64,000 bases of DNA, taken from assembly GCA_040255405.1 (NCBI GenBank), contig JBDZUX010000009.1:1-64000 (forward strand), written 5' to 3'. Positions 17,802 to 26,074 of the stretch are shown piece by piece; within the stretch, counting starts at the first letter, position 1, and each line of letters opens with the position of its first letter. A program made the position numbers and the translations under genes. Source of the DNA: 66-474 sp040255405 (GTDB lineage Bacteria; Pseudomonadota; Gammaproteobacteria; Xanthomonadales; Rhodanobacteraceae). A model generated the notes under the pieces. That model searched no databases, was not told the DNA's origin, and saw only the letters and a program-made list of their open reading frames with translations.

Positions 17802-18611
17802 TCAGGCAGGTGGTGTCGCGTCGAGGGCCTCGCGGATCGGTGCGAGGAACCGATGCGCGCGCGCACGCGCGTCCCCGGGCGCCGCCGCCCCGGCGAGCGC
17901 GGCGACGAGCGCCGAACCGATCACCACCGCGTCGGCGAACGCGGCTACGGCTTTCGCGCTGGCTGCATCCTTGATGCCGAAGCCGACCGCCACCGGCACG
18001 CCGGCCCGGCGGCGCAGCTCGCCGACGCGTTCGGCGATGTCCGCGGCCGACAGCCTCGCTGCACCGGTGATGCCGGCGAACGAAACGTAATAGAGATAGC
18101 CTTCCGCCGCCCCGATCGCGCGCGCCAAACGCGCGTCCGACGTGGTCGGCGCGGCGAGCAGGATGCGCTGCAAGCCCGCATCGCGCAGTGGCTGCAACAC
18201 CGCATCCTCCTCGATCGGGCAATCGACCACCAGCACGCCGTCCACGCCGGCTTCGGCAGCCTCTCGCGCAAACCGTCGCACCCCGTGGACCTCGATCGGA
18301 TTGAGATATCCCATCAGGACGATCGGGGTGGCGACGTCGCGCTCCCGGAACTCGCGCACCCAGCCGAGGATGCCCACGATGCCGACCTTGTTGCGAAGCG
18401 CGCATTCGTCCGCGCGCTGGATGACCGGGCCGTCCGCCATCGGATCGGAAAACGGCATGCCGAGCTCGATGACGTCGGCACCGGCTTCGACCAACGCATG
18501 CATCACCGGCACCGTTGCCTCCGGCAGCGGATCGCCGGCGGTGATGAACGGGATCAACGCGGCGCGCCCCGTCGCGCGCAGGCTGGAGAATCGGTTGTCG
18601 ATGCGGTTCAT
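17802..18611 (-). CDS. trpA: Tryptophan synthase alpha chain
   Basis: A 269-residue TIM-barrel subunit that cleaves indole-3-glycerol phosphate to indole and glyceraldehyde-3-phosphate and channels indole to TrpB. The catalytic Glu is in VIELGMPFSDP and the catalytic Asp follows in the VLVVDCPIEE strand region; phosphate-binding loops GITG and GFGIK are present. The ATG at 18611 starts MNRIDNRFSSL, the usual family start. It follows trpB after a 154-bp spacer rather than the usual overlap, and its own SD is weak. Confidence 0.96.
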   Translation of the reverse strand: MNRIDNRFSSLRATGRAALIPFITAGDPLPEATVPVMHALVEAGADVIELGMPFSDPMADGPVIQRADECALRNKVGIVGILGWVREFRERDVATPIVLMGYLNPIEVHGVRRFAREAAEAGVDGVLVVDCPIEEDAVLQPLRDAGLQRILLAAPTTSDARLARAIGAAEGYLYYVSFAGITGAARLSAADIAERVGELRRRAGVPVAVGFGIKDAASAKAVAAFADAVVIGSALVAALAGAAAPGDARARAHRFLAPIREALDATPPA

Positions 18612-18765
18612 GGCAAGAGGGAACTGGGAGCGGGCGGCGGAGACGCAAGACCGGGACGACCTGGTGAGAACCGGGGTTCGACGTCGAGGCGCGCAACGAA
18701 GGTGACTTGCGGCTGTTGCGCTCCAAACGAGCCGCCCCCGCCACCGGTCTCCCATCCCCCGCTTC

Positions 18766-19971
18766 TCATAGCTCCATCCCCTCGCGCCCGGCGATCGTGT
18801 GGACGTCCTTGTCGCCACGCCCGGAAAGGTTGCACAGGATCAGCTTGTCCTTCGGCAGTCCGCGCGCGAGCTTGATCGCCTGCGCCACCGCGTGGCTCGA
18901 TTCCAGCGCAGGCAGGATCCCTTCGGTTTCGCAAAGCAGGTGGAACGCGGCCAGCGCCTCGTCGTCGCTGACGCCGACGTAATCCGCGCGACCCGTATCC
19001 TTGAGGAACGCGTGCTCGGGCCCGACGCCCGGATAGTCGAGGCCCGCGGAAATCGAATGCGTCTCGGTGATCTGGCCATCGTCGTCGCACAACACGTACG
19101 TGCGGTTGCCGTGCAGCACTCCGGGCCGGCCGGCCGCGAGCGAGGCGGCATGATGCCCTGTTGCGATTCCCTCGCCCGCCGCTTCCGCACCGACGATGCG
19201 CACGTTCCGATCGTTGAGGAAGGCATGGAACAACCCGATCGCGTTGGAACCGCCGCCCACGCATGCGGTGAGCACGTCGGGCAGCCGGCCGAACTGTTCC
19301 AGCATCTGCGCACGCGCCTCGCGCCCGACCACCGCATTGAAGTCGCGCACCATCATCGGATACGGATGCGGCCCCGCCACGGTACCGATGATGTAGAACG
19401 TATCCGCGACATTGGTTACCCAGTCGCGCAGCGCTTCGTTCAATGCATCCTTCAAGGTCTGCGAACCGGACGTCACCGGCACCACCTCCGCCCCCAGCAA
19501 CTTCATCCGGTAGACGTTGATCTTCTGGCGCTCGATGTCGACGGCGCCCATGTACACCACGCACCGCATGCCGAAACGCGCGCACACCGTGGCGGTGGCG
19601 ACGCCGTGCTGGCCCGCACCCGTCTCGGCGATCACCCGACGCTTGCCCATCGCCCGCGCCACCATCGCCTGGCCAACCGTATTGTTGATCTTGTGCGCAC
19701 CGGTGTGGTTCAGGTCCTCGCGCTTCAGCAGGATCTGCGCGCCGCCGATGCGCGCGGACAAGTGCCGGGCGTGGTAGATCGGTGACGGCCGACCGACGTA
19801 GTGTTTCAGGTCGTCGGCGAGTTCCCGCTGGAACGCCGGGTCGTCGCGCAGGCGCGTGTAGGCCGCGGCCAGTTCCTGCAGCGGCGCGATCAGGGTTTCC
19901 GCGACGAAGGTGCCGCCGTATGCGCCGAAGCGGCCGCGCGCGTCGGGATAGGCGTGATAGTCGTCGATCAT
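18766..19971 (-). CDS. trpB: Tryptophan synthase beta chain
   Basis: A 401-residue PLP enzyme that joins indole to serine in the last step of tryptophan synthesis. The PLP lysine is Lys94 (NHTGAHKINNT), and the phosphate loop is GGGSNAIG. The AETGAGQHG loop and the C-terminal LSGRGDKD motif are typical of TrpB1. The ATG at 19971 (MIDDYHAYPD) is chosen over an upstream extension that enters the divergent regulator's control region. It is transcribed divergently from a LysR gene across 115 bp, the classic trpI/trpBA arrangement of pseudomonads. Confidence 0.97.
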   Translation of the reverse strand: MIDDYHAYPDARGRFGAYGGTFVAETLIAPLQELAAAYTRLRDDPAFQRELADDLKHYVGRPSPIYHARHLSARIGGAQILLKREDLNHTGAHKINNTVGQAMVARAMGKRRVIAETGAGQHGVATATVCARFGMRCVVYMGAVDIERQKINVYRMKLLGAEVVPVTSGSQTLKDALNEALRDWVTNVADTFYIIGTVAGPHPYPMMVRDFNAVVGREARAQMLEQFGRLPDVLTACVGGGSNAIGLFHAFLNDRNVRIVGAEAAGEGIATGHHAASLAAGRPGVLHGNRTYVLCDDDGQITETHSISAGLDYPGVGPEHAFLKDTGRADYVGVSDDEALAAFHLLCETEGILPALESSHAVAQAIKLARGLPKDKLILCNLSGRGDKDVHTIAGREGMEL

Positions 19972-20086
19972 GGCTGGGTTGGCAGATGGCCACCGCGTCG
20001 CGCGGCAAGGTATCCACCTTAGTCCATCGTTGGGCGTCTGCAAAAGCGATAAGATGGCCGCGACCTGTCAGGAAAACTCACACCAC

Positions 20087-20977
20087 ATGCCGCGCGCCCT
20101 GCCCTCGCTCAATGCCCTGCGCGCTTTCGAAGCCGCCGCGCGACTGGAAAGCGCAACCCGCGCCGCGATCGAGTTGCACGTGACCCACGGCGCCATCAGC
20201 CGCCACATACGCGCACTGGAAAGCGAACTTGGCACAGTCCTGTTTTCACGCGAGCGACGGGGTCTTGCGCTCACACCCGCCGGCCGCCGCCTGCGCGATG
20301 GCGCATCCGCCGCATTCGAGCAGTTGCGCGAGTGCTGCGACGAGCTGCGCGGGCAGGCGACCGGCGCGGCGCTGGTGCTGGGTTGCTCCGGCAGCATCCT
20401 GGCGCGCTGGGTGATCCCCCGGCTGGACCGGTTGAATCGTGACTTGCCCTCACTCGGTTTGCACCTGTCGGTGATGGAATCGGCGCCTGCCCCGGCGATG
20501 CCGGCGCTCGGTGCCGCGCTGCTGATCGGCGAGGCGCCATGGCCCAAGCCGTGGCAGGTGCATGTCCTGGCACGCGAGCAGATCGGGCCGGTGTTGAGTC
20601 CGCGGCATCCCCGGTTCGCGGCGCTCCGCAAGGCCAGCGCCGCGGCGCTTGGCAAGGAAGCCCTGTTGCACACGGCATCGCGGCCACAGGCCTGGCGGGA
20701 CTGGGCGCGGGCGCAACGGCTCGCGACCGGCCGGCCGCATTACGGCCAGTGTTTCGAGCACCTGTATTACCTGCTGGAGGCGGCGGTGGCGGGGTTGGGG
20801 GTCGCGATCGCGCCCCAGGAACTGGTGACCGACGATCTCGCGGCGGGCCGCCTGGTCGCGCCTTGGGGTTTCCGCGCCACGCGCGCGCATTGGGCACTGT
20901 GTGCGCCGAAGCCATCGGGCGATCCGCGGCTGGCGGGGCTGGCGGCGTGGCTGCAACGCGAGCTGCGCGGGACATGA
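20087..20977 (+). CDS. LysR-family regulator, TrpI/GcvA-like
   Basis: A 296-residue LysR protein. The helix-turn-helix is in residues about 5-65 (LNALRAFEAAARLESATRAA, then THGAISRHIRALESELG), followed by a periplasmic-binding-protein-like effector domain. Sequence style is GcvA/TrpI/AmpR-type. Being divergent from trpB, it most likely activates trpBA, as TrpI does in Pseudomonas with indoleglycerol phosphate as inducer; this is inference from position and family. AGGAAAA precedes the ATG at 20087. It converges with the next minus-strand gene, with only 12 bp between stops. Confidence 0.85.
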   Translation: MPRALPSLNALRAFEAAARLESATRAAIELHVTHGAISRHIRALESELGTVLFSRERRGLALTPAGRRLRDGASAAFEQLRECCDELRGQATGAALVLGCSGSILARWVIPRLDRLNRDLPSLGLHLSVMESAPAPAMPALGAALLIGEAPWPKPWQVHVLAREQIGPVLSPRHPRFAALRKASAAALGKEALLHTASRPQAWRDWARAQRLATGRPHYGQCFEHLYYLLEAAVAGLGVAIAPQELVTDDLAAGRLVAPWGFRATRAHWALCAPKPSGDPRLAGLAAWLQRELRGT

Positions 20978-20989
20978 AATGCGCCTGGT

Positions 20990-22021
20990 TCAAAGATTCT
21001 GGCGCGCGCCCTGCTTCAACTGTTCCACGAGTTCGCCGGTCAACGGACCCAGCACGCCCCGGCACTGTTCGGGAATATGCGCGGCGGGATCGTCATCCGC
21101 GAACACGTAGTAATCGAGCAGGTCGCGCCATGCGGCGCGCTGGTCGGCGGGCAGCGCACGGAACGCGAGCAGGCAGTGATACAACGCGGCCCGCCCGTGG
21201 GCGGTGGTGTAGCCGGGCACGTCCAGCGGACTCCACCAGTAGTTCACCAGCGCATTCAACTGTTCCAGGGCTTCGACGTGGTGCCACCACAGCGGCGGGA
21301 TGTAGATCGCGTCACCCTCGTCGAGATTGGCCGCCTGCGCCGTGGCCAGCGCGGCCTTGAGGCGCGGGTAGCGCGGGTCGTCCGGGCGATCGAGACGCGC
21401 CAGGCTGATCGCCGAACCGGTGGGCGCGTAATCCAGTGGCCCGACGTAGAGGTTCGGCATTTGCCCCGGCGGAAACAGCGTGAAGCGGCGGGCGCCGCAC
21501 ACCACGCACGCGATGTTCTGCTGTGAATCGAAATGCGTGGGCGTAACGGTACGATTGCCAAGCCACAGGCGCGGTTCGATGTCCGGGGCAAGGAACGGCA
21601 ACCTGTGGTCGGCCAGCAGCGCGGGCAGGCATTCGCGCAGCGGCACGCTCTGGATCACCAGTCCTGGCGCACTCGCGCGCTGGCTGTACTTTGCGAGCCG
21701 CTGCAGCCCCAGCGTCAGCGGTACCCGGAAATGCTGGTAGTTGAACCCGGACATGTCGGGCGTGTAGCCGATGATGCCTTCGGCTTCCGGGGCGACCAGC
21801 AGCGTCGTGATGTCGGCGCCGCTGTCGAGTTCCGCCAATCGTTGCGCGAAAGCGGTATCCGACTGCAAGGCCAGCTTCACGATCGGCCAGTCGCGCACCA
21901 ATCCACGGATCACCAGCGGCCTGCCACGCGCGACCACGGCGGCGAGATCGAAATCGCGCGGATCGCCCGCGTACTCATCGAGCGGCGCCGCTTCCGGCAC
22001 CATCACGGTGACCGCGCTCAT
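20990..22021 (-). CDS. JmjC/cupin-8 Fe(II)/2-oxoglutarate-dependent oxygenase
   Basis: A 343-residue protein with a double-stranded beta-helix. The iron ligands His163 and Asp165 are in THFDSQQN, and the distal His is in WWHHVEAL (247-248). The preceding RLWLGN and following LFPPGQ motifs fit the cupin-8/JmjC group related to factor-inhibiting HIF. Bacterial members are protein or small-molecule hydroxylases, with YcfD-type relatives acting on ribosomal proteins. The ATG overlaps the trpF stop (ATGA), so it is co-translated with a tryptophan gene. Substrate unknown. Confidence 0.85.
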   Translation of the reverse strand: MSAVTVMVPEAAPLDEYAGDPRDFDLAAVVARGRPLVIRGLVRDWPIVKLALQSDTAFAQRLAELDSGADITTLLVAPEAEGIIGYTPDMSGFNYQHFRVPLTLGLQRLAKYSQRASAPGLVIQSVPLRECLPALLADHRLPFLAPDIEPRLWLGNRTVTPTHFDSQQNIACVVCGARRFTLFPPGQMPNLYVGPLDYAPTGSAISLARLDRPDDPRYPRLKAALATAQAANLDEGDAIYIPPLWWHHVEALEQLNALVNYWWSPLDVPGYTTAHGRAALYHCLLAFRALPADQRAAWRDLLDYYVFADDDPAAHIPEQCRGVLGPLTGELVEQLKQGARQNL

Positions 22022-22653
22022 GCGACTTCCGCGTCGGCGGCGCGCACCGCCGCGAAGAACGCGCGCAGCTTGCCGGCGTCCTTGATCCCGGGCGCAGCTT
22101 CGACGCCACTGGCCAGATCGACCGCCCACGGCCGCGCCGCGCGGATTGCCGCGCCCACGTTCGACGGATTCAAGCCGCCAGCCAGCAGGATCGGACGGTC
22201 CAGATCCCGTGGAATGCGCGACCAGTCGAACGTCTTGCCGCGCCCGCCCTGCTGGCCCGGTGGATGGCCGTCCAGCACGAAACCGACCGCGCGCACGTGT
22301 CGGGCTGCCGCAGCCCGCACGTCCACCTCGCCATCCATGCCGATCGCCTTGATGTAACGCACCCCGAAGGCTTCACAGAACGCCGCATCCTCGCTGCCGT
22401 GGAATTGCACGCGGTCCGGCCGTATCGCGTCGACGATCCCGCGCACGCGTTCGGCGGCAAGGTCATGCGTCAACACCACCGCGTCCACGAAGGCCGGCAA
22501 CGCATCCCGGATCGCGCGCGCGCGTTCGATGGACACGCAACGCGGGCTGCTTGGTGTCATCACCATGCCGATCGCGTCCGCGCCCAGCTCGCATGCAAGC
22601 AACGCATCTTCGACGCGGGTGATGCCGCAGATTTTCACGCGGGTGCGGGACAT
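22018..22653 (-). CDS. trpF: Phosphoribosylanthranilate isomerase
   Basis: A 211-residue (beta/alpha)8 barrel that converts phosphoribosyl-anthranilate to CdRP in tryptophan synthesis. The catalytic Cys is Cys7 of VKICGIT and the catalytic Asp lies in the VVLTHD strand region. Other landmarks are RVQFHGSED, FDWSRIP, LLAGGLNPSNV and the C-terminal DLASGVE with phosphate binding. It lies 32 bp after truA on the same strand, in the fimV-truA-trpF order known from pseudomonads. No strong SD precedes ATG 22653; a REP-like element fills the gap. Confidence 0.95.
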   Translation of the reverse strand: MSRTRVKICGITRVEDALLACELGADAIGMVMTPSSPRCVSIERARAIRDALPAFVDAVVLTHDLAAERVRGIVDAIRPDRVQFHGSEDAAFCEAFGVRYIKAIGMDGEVDVRAAAARHVRAVGFVLDGHPPGQQGGRGKTFDWSRIPRDLDRPILLAGGLNPSNVGAAIRAARPWAVDLASGVEAAPGIKDAGKLRAFFAAVRAADAEVA

Positions 22654-22662
22654 GTGTGCAAT

Positions 22663-22691
22663 CCGATCACGCGCCAGGCGCGCTCCTACAA
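22663..22691 (-). repeat. REP-like element between truA and trpF
   Basis: Reading on the minus strand: TTGTAGGAGCGCGCC, then TGGCGCGTGATCGG. This is the style of the abundant REP sequences of pseudomonads and xanthomonads, with GCGCC/GGCGC arms. Its first six bases are the last codon and stop of truA. Confidence 0.6.
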
Positions 22692-23453
22692 AGTGACTTC
22701 GGGCGGAAGTCCCCATTCTGCCGGATACCGCGGACCGATGAAGGTGAGACCCTGCGGCGTTGCGGTGACCCCTGCGATCTCGCGGTCGCGCGCCGCCAGC
22801 AGTTCCCCGATCCATTCGACCGGACGCTCGCCGCGGCCAACTTCCAGCAGCGAGCCCACGATGTTCCGGACCATGTGGTGCAGGAACGCATTGGCCTCGA
22901 TCTCGACGATCACCCGGTCGCCATCGCGACGAACGCCGATTTGGGTGACATTGCGGCGTGCGTGGCGCGCCTGGCATGACACCGCGCGGAACGATGAAAA
23001 GTCCTGTTCGCCGACGAGCGCCTGTGCCGCGGCGTGCATCGCGCCGGCATCCAGCGGCACGCGCGCCCAGGAAAGGAACCGTGCATCCAGCGCGGGACGG
23101 ATCGGACGGTTGAGGATCGCGTACCGGTAGCGGCGCGCACGCGCCGAAAACCGCGCGTGGAAATCGTCCGGCATGGCCCTGGCCCAAAGCACCGCGACGG
23201 CACGCGGCAGGCGCGTGGTGGCGCCCAGCACCCACGCGCGCGGTTCACGTTCGACGCGCGTGTCGAAATGCACCACCTGGCAGCGCGCATGCACGCCGGC
23301 ATCGGTGCGACCCGCGCAAACCACTTCAATGGAATGGTCGGCGACGAACGACAGCGCCGACTCCACCTCGGCCTGCACGCTGGGACCGTGGCTCAGGCGC
23401 TGCCAGCCGAAGAAATCGGTGCCGTCGTATTCGATGCCCAGCGCGACCCGCAT
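22686..23453 (-). CDS. truA: tRNA pseudouridine(38-40) synthase
   Basis: A 255-residue enzyme that isomerises uridines 38-40 in the tRNA anticodon stem. The catalytic Asp51 lies in AGRTDAGVHA. The N-terminal LGIEYDGTDFFGWQ and the later FSARARRYRY and NAFLHHMVRNIVGSL motifs are all TruA hallmarks. Length is usual. The ATG at 23453 lies 9 bp after the fimV stop, so the two are co-transcribed. The gene ends TTG TAG inside a REP-like element. Confidence 0.96.
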   Translation of the reverse strand: MRVALGIEYDGTDFFGWQRLSHGPSVQAEVESALSFVADHSIEVVCAGRTDAGVHARCQVVHFDTRVEREPRAWVLGATTRLPRAVAVLWARAMPDDFHARFSARARRYRYAILNRPIRPALDARFLSWARVPLDAGAMHAAAQALVGEQDFSSFRAVSCQARHARRNVTQIGVRRDGDRVIVEIEANAFLHHMVRNIVGSLLEVGRGERPVEWIGELLAARDREIAGVTATPQGLTFIGPRYPAEWGLPPEVTL

Positions 23454-23462
23454 TGCCTCATG

Positions 23463-25616
23463 TCAGCCCGCGACGTCGGCCAGCAGACGCTTGGCTTCGT
23501 CTTTCTGCGTCTGCGAACCTTCCTCGATCACTTCTTCGAGCATGGCGCGGGCGCCGACCGGATCGCCCATGTCGAGGTAGGCGCGCGCAAGGTCGAGCTT
23601 GGTGTCGACCGGATCATCGGCAAATTCCTGTTCGGTCGCGGGCTCCGTCGCCGCCGGGGCACCGCTGGGTTCGGACCGCCACGCCTCCATCACGGCTTCG
23701 ACATTCGGTTCCGCGTGCGCGGGTGCAACCGGCTCGCCGGGCGCCACGTCGTTGTCCGCCGGCGCTTCGATCCCATGCGGGGCGGGCGTCCGCACCACCG
23801 TCATGTCTTCATCCACCGGCTGGCGCAACGCGGCCATGCCGTATGGATCCTCATGGACCGCCGCGGGCAATTCGAACAACGGCAGGTGGGGCGCCAGTTC
23901 CTCGCCCATCGTCACGACTTCCTGCCATTCGGGACCGTTCGGGTCGCTGACGTGTTCGCGCATCGCCGTAGCCGCGGCGACGAAACGTGCCTCGTCCTCC
24001 TGCCCGTAGTGAAACCGGCACAAAGCGAGGTGCGCGGCCAGGTCTTCGGGATGCTCCGAGACCTGCGCCTCCAACACGGAGTCGTCCTCCGGCTCGACGA
24101 CTTGCGGCACCACGTCGTCGGGATCGGCCAAGGGCCCACGGACCGCGGCCGCCGTTTCTCCACCACGCCGCTTGCGCAGCAGCGCGACCAGGATCAACGC
24201 CAGCACCACGAGTCCGGCGATCATCCATGCCCATGGACGTTGGTACCACGGCGTGGCCGAAGCGGTTTTCGCGACCGGTTTTGCGGCGGCGGGGGCGCTG
24301 CCATTCGCCGGTGCGGTTGCCTGCGTCGCACCCGCACCCGCGGTCGCGGGGGTGGCAGAAGCAGCGCCCGTCTTGCCCGATTGCACGTCCGCGAGCTTGC
24401 GCTGCAGTTCGGCGATCGTCGCGTCCTTCATGCTCAACAGCTTGTCGGATTTCCCGGAAATGTCCTTCAGGCTGCGCACACGCGATTCGAGATCGGCATT
24501 GGACTGGTTGAGGCTGACCAGCGCGCCGCGATCGTTCTGCAGCTTCTGCTGCAAACCCGTTACGGTTTCGCTGCCCGTGCCGCCGGCCACGCCGGGTCGG
24601 TTGCGGGTGCCGGACCCTTCGCCGGTGGCGGGCACCAGCGACAAGTGATCCGAAGCCGGCGTGGATTTGCCGGGCCTGGGCGCCGCGTTCGCAGCCGCCT
24701 CCGCCGCCGTGCCTTGTACTTCGGTCGCCGGATGCGGCCGCGCCGCACGCCAGCTTTCGTACTGCCGATGCACCTGGGCATTGGCCTCGGCCACGCTGGT
24801 CTGGTCGATCACGTCGCGAGTCGGAATGCGCAGGATCGCCCCGGCCTTCAGGTTGTTGATGTTGTCCTTGAAGAACGCCTCGGGATTCGCGGCCTTGATC
24901 GCCACCATCAATTGATTGATGGTGACGTCCGAATTGCGGGTGGCATCTTTCGCGATGCCGTACAGCGTATCGCCGCGGTGGACGTCGACGCTCGCGGGCA
25001 GGTTCCCCGGTTGCGGCGTGGACGGCGCCGGTGGCGCGGCCGGCGCGGGCGGCGCGGGCGCGGGTGGCGGAGCCGCGGGCTTTTCGGCGGCCGACGGTTG
25101 CGGCTCCGGTGCGGGTTGGGGGAACGCCGATGCCGGCGGCAACTGCGCCGGCTGCGCGGTCGGAGGCGCGGCGGCCGGGGTCCTCGCCACCGGCGCAGCC
25201 TGCACGCCCGGCGCGGGCGCGGCGATCACCGGGTTCAGCAACACCACGAACTCGCGCACTTGCTTGCCCTCGCGCGTGTTCACCTGCAACAGGAAATCGA
25301 GGTACGGATCGGTGATCGGCTGGGTGCTGGTGACGAGGATCAGCTTCTGGCCATTGTTGTCGGTGACGACGTGGAACTGCAGGGTCTGGTCGGTCGGGGT
25401 GACCTGCAGGCCGGCGCGCGCGAAATCCTCTGCCGGCGCCAGCCCGACGGTGAGGCCATCGAGTTCGGTGAGGTTCTCCGGATGCAGCGGGATCGCGGCG
25501 ACCAGGGGCTGGTTCAACGCCGACTTGACCTGGATCTGGCCCAACTGCAGCGCCCATGCCGGCGCGGCGGCCGTGACCAGCAACGCGGCACATGCAAGGC
25601 GGAGTTTCAAATTCAT
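23463..25616 (-). CDS. fimV: FimV/HubP-family polar hub protein
   Basis: A 717-residue inner-membrane protein. It has a signal peptide (1 to about 22, ending AWA), a FimV N-terminal domain (about 23-132), a Pro/Ala-rich linker, a periplasmic LysM peptidoglycan-binding domain (about 209-268, DVHRGDTLYGIAKDA), a coiled-coil stretch (about 352-412), a TM helix (about 463-481) and an acidic cytoplasmic part ending in the FimV C-terminal motif, LDLARAYLDMGDPVGARAML and the residues after it. FimV/HubP marks the cell pole and supports type IV pilus assembly, twitching and chromosome positioning. Shorter than P. aeruginosa FimV, as in xanthomonads. ATG 25616 gives the signal peptide at the N-terminus. 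Confidence 0.93.
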   Translation of the reverse strand: MNLKLRLACAALLVTAAAPAWALQLGQIQVKSALNQPLVAAIPLHPENLTELDGLTVGLAPAEDFARAGLQVTPTDQTLQFHVVTDNNGQKLILVTSTQPITDPYLDFLLQVNTREGKQVREFVVLLNPVIAAPAPGVQAAPVARTPAAAPPTAQPAQLPPASAFPQPAPEPQPSAAEKPAAPPPAPAPPAPAAPPAPSTPQPGNLPASVDVHRGDTLYGIAKDATRNSDVTINQLMVAIKAANPEAFFKDNINNLKAGAILRIPTRDVIDQTSVAEANAQVHRQYESWRAARPHPATEVQGTAAEAAANAAPRPGKSTPASDHLSLVPATGEGSGTRNRPGVAGGTGSETVTGLQQKLQNDRGALVSLNQSNADLESRVRSLKDISGKSDKLLSMKDATIAELQRKLADVQSGKTGAASATPATAGAGATQATAPANGSAPAAAKPVAKTASATPWYQRPWAWMIAGLVVLALILVALLRKRRGGETAAAVRGPLADPDDVVPQVVEPEDDSVLEAQVSEHPEDLAAHLALCRFHYGQEDEARFVAAATAMREHVSDPNGPEWQEVVTMGEELAPHLPLFELPAAVHEDPYGMAALRQPVDEDMTVVRTPAPHGIEAPADNDVAPGEPVAPAHAEPNVEAVMEAWRSEPSGAPAATEPATEQEFADDPVDTKLDLARAYLDMGDPVGARAMLEEVIEEGSQTQKDEAKRLLADVAG

Positions 25617-25723
25617 GGAAGCACGACCCCCAGCGACGTGGAACGCGCCGGGCTGCCCATCATGCAATGCCCCGCGCGAGCGCAAGGGTATTGCAGAAAC
25701 CGCCAATCACCAAGCGTTGACGG

Positions 25724-26050
25724 TCAGTGATCGGCGGAAGTTGCGGATGCCGGCACACCCGCGGCCTGCAGCTTCGCCTGCAGCGCGGCGATTTCCGCAT
25801 CGCGCTGCTGGAGCTGCTTTTGCTGCGCGGCGTTCTGCTGCTCCATTTGCGCCACCTGCGCCTGCAGCGCCTCGTTGTGCGCGCGCGCCGCCGCCAGCTC
25901 GGCATCGACTTCCTTCGCCTGGCTTTGCAGGTGGGTCGAAGAGCTGGCCGCGACGGATTCGGGCGGCGCGGCGATCGCCACCGCCGAGACGGATGCGCCG
26001 GAGCACGCGGCGCAAAACACCATGCCCCGCAACAAGGTTTGACACATCAT
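25724..26050 (-). CDS. Small exported coiled-coil protein of unknown function
   Basis: A 108-residue protein between asd and fimV, on the same strand. It has a hydrophobic N-terminal export signal (to about residue 27) and then a single Ala/Gln/Glu-rich coiled coil (AKEVDAELAAARAHNEALQA, MEQQNAAQQKQLQQRDAEIA). It is probably anchored or released in the periplasm. Residues CAACSG do not make a good lipobox. The ATG at 26050 is preferred over a GTG at 26057-26059. Position beside fimV, whose product also has a coiled coil, hints at an envelope role, but no function can be assigned. Confidence 0.6.
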   Translation of the reverse strand: MMCQTLLRGMVFCAACSGASVSAVAIAAPPESVAASSSTHLQSQAKEVDAELAAARAHNEALQAQVAQMEQQNAAQQKQLQQRDAEIAALQAKLQAAGVPASATSADH

Positions 26051-26074
26051 GTAGGCCACCCCGCGGCTGCGCGG

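Noticed and set aside
18612..18765. Attenuator or separate gene between trpB and trpA
   Set aside because: The 154-bp spacer has no Trp-rich leader peptide, no clear paired hairpins with a T-run and no ribosome site.
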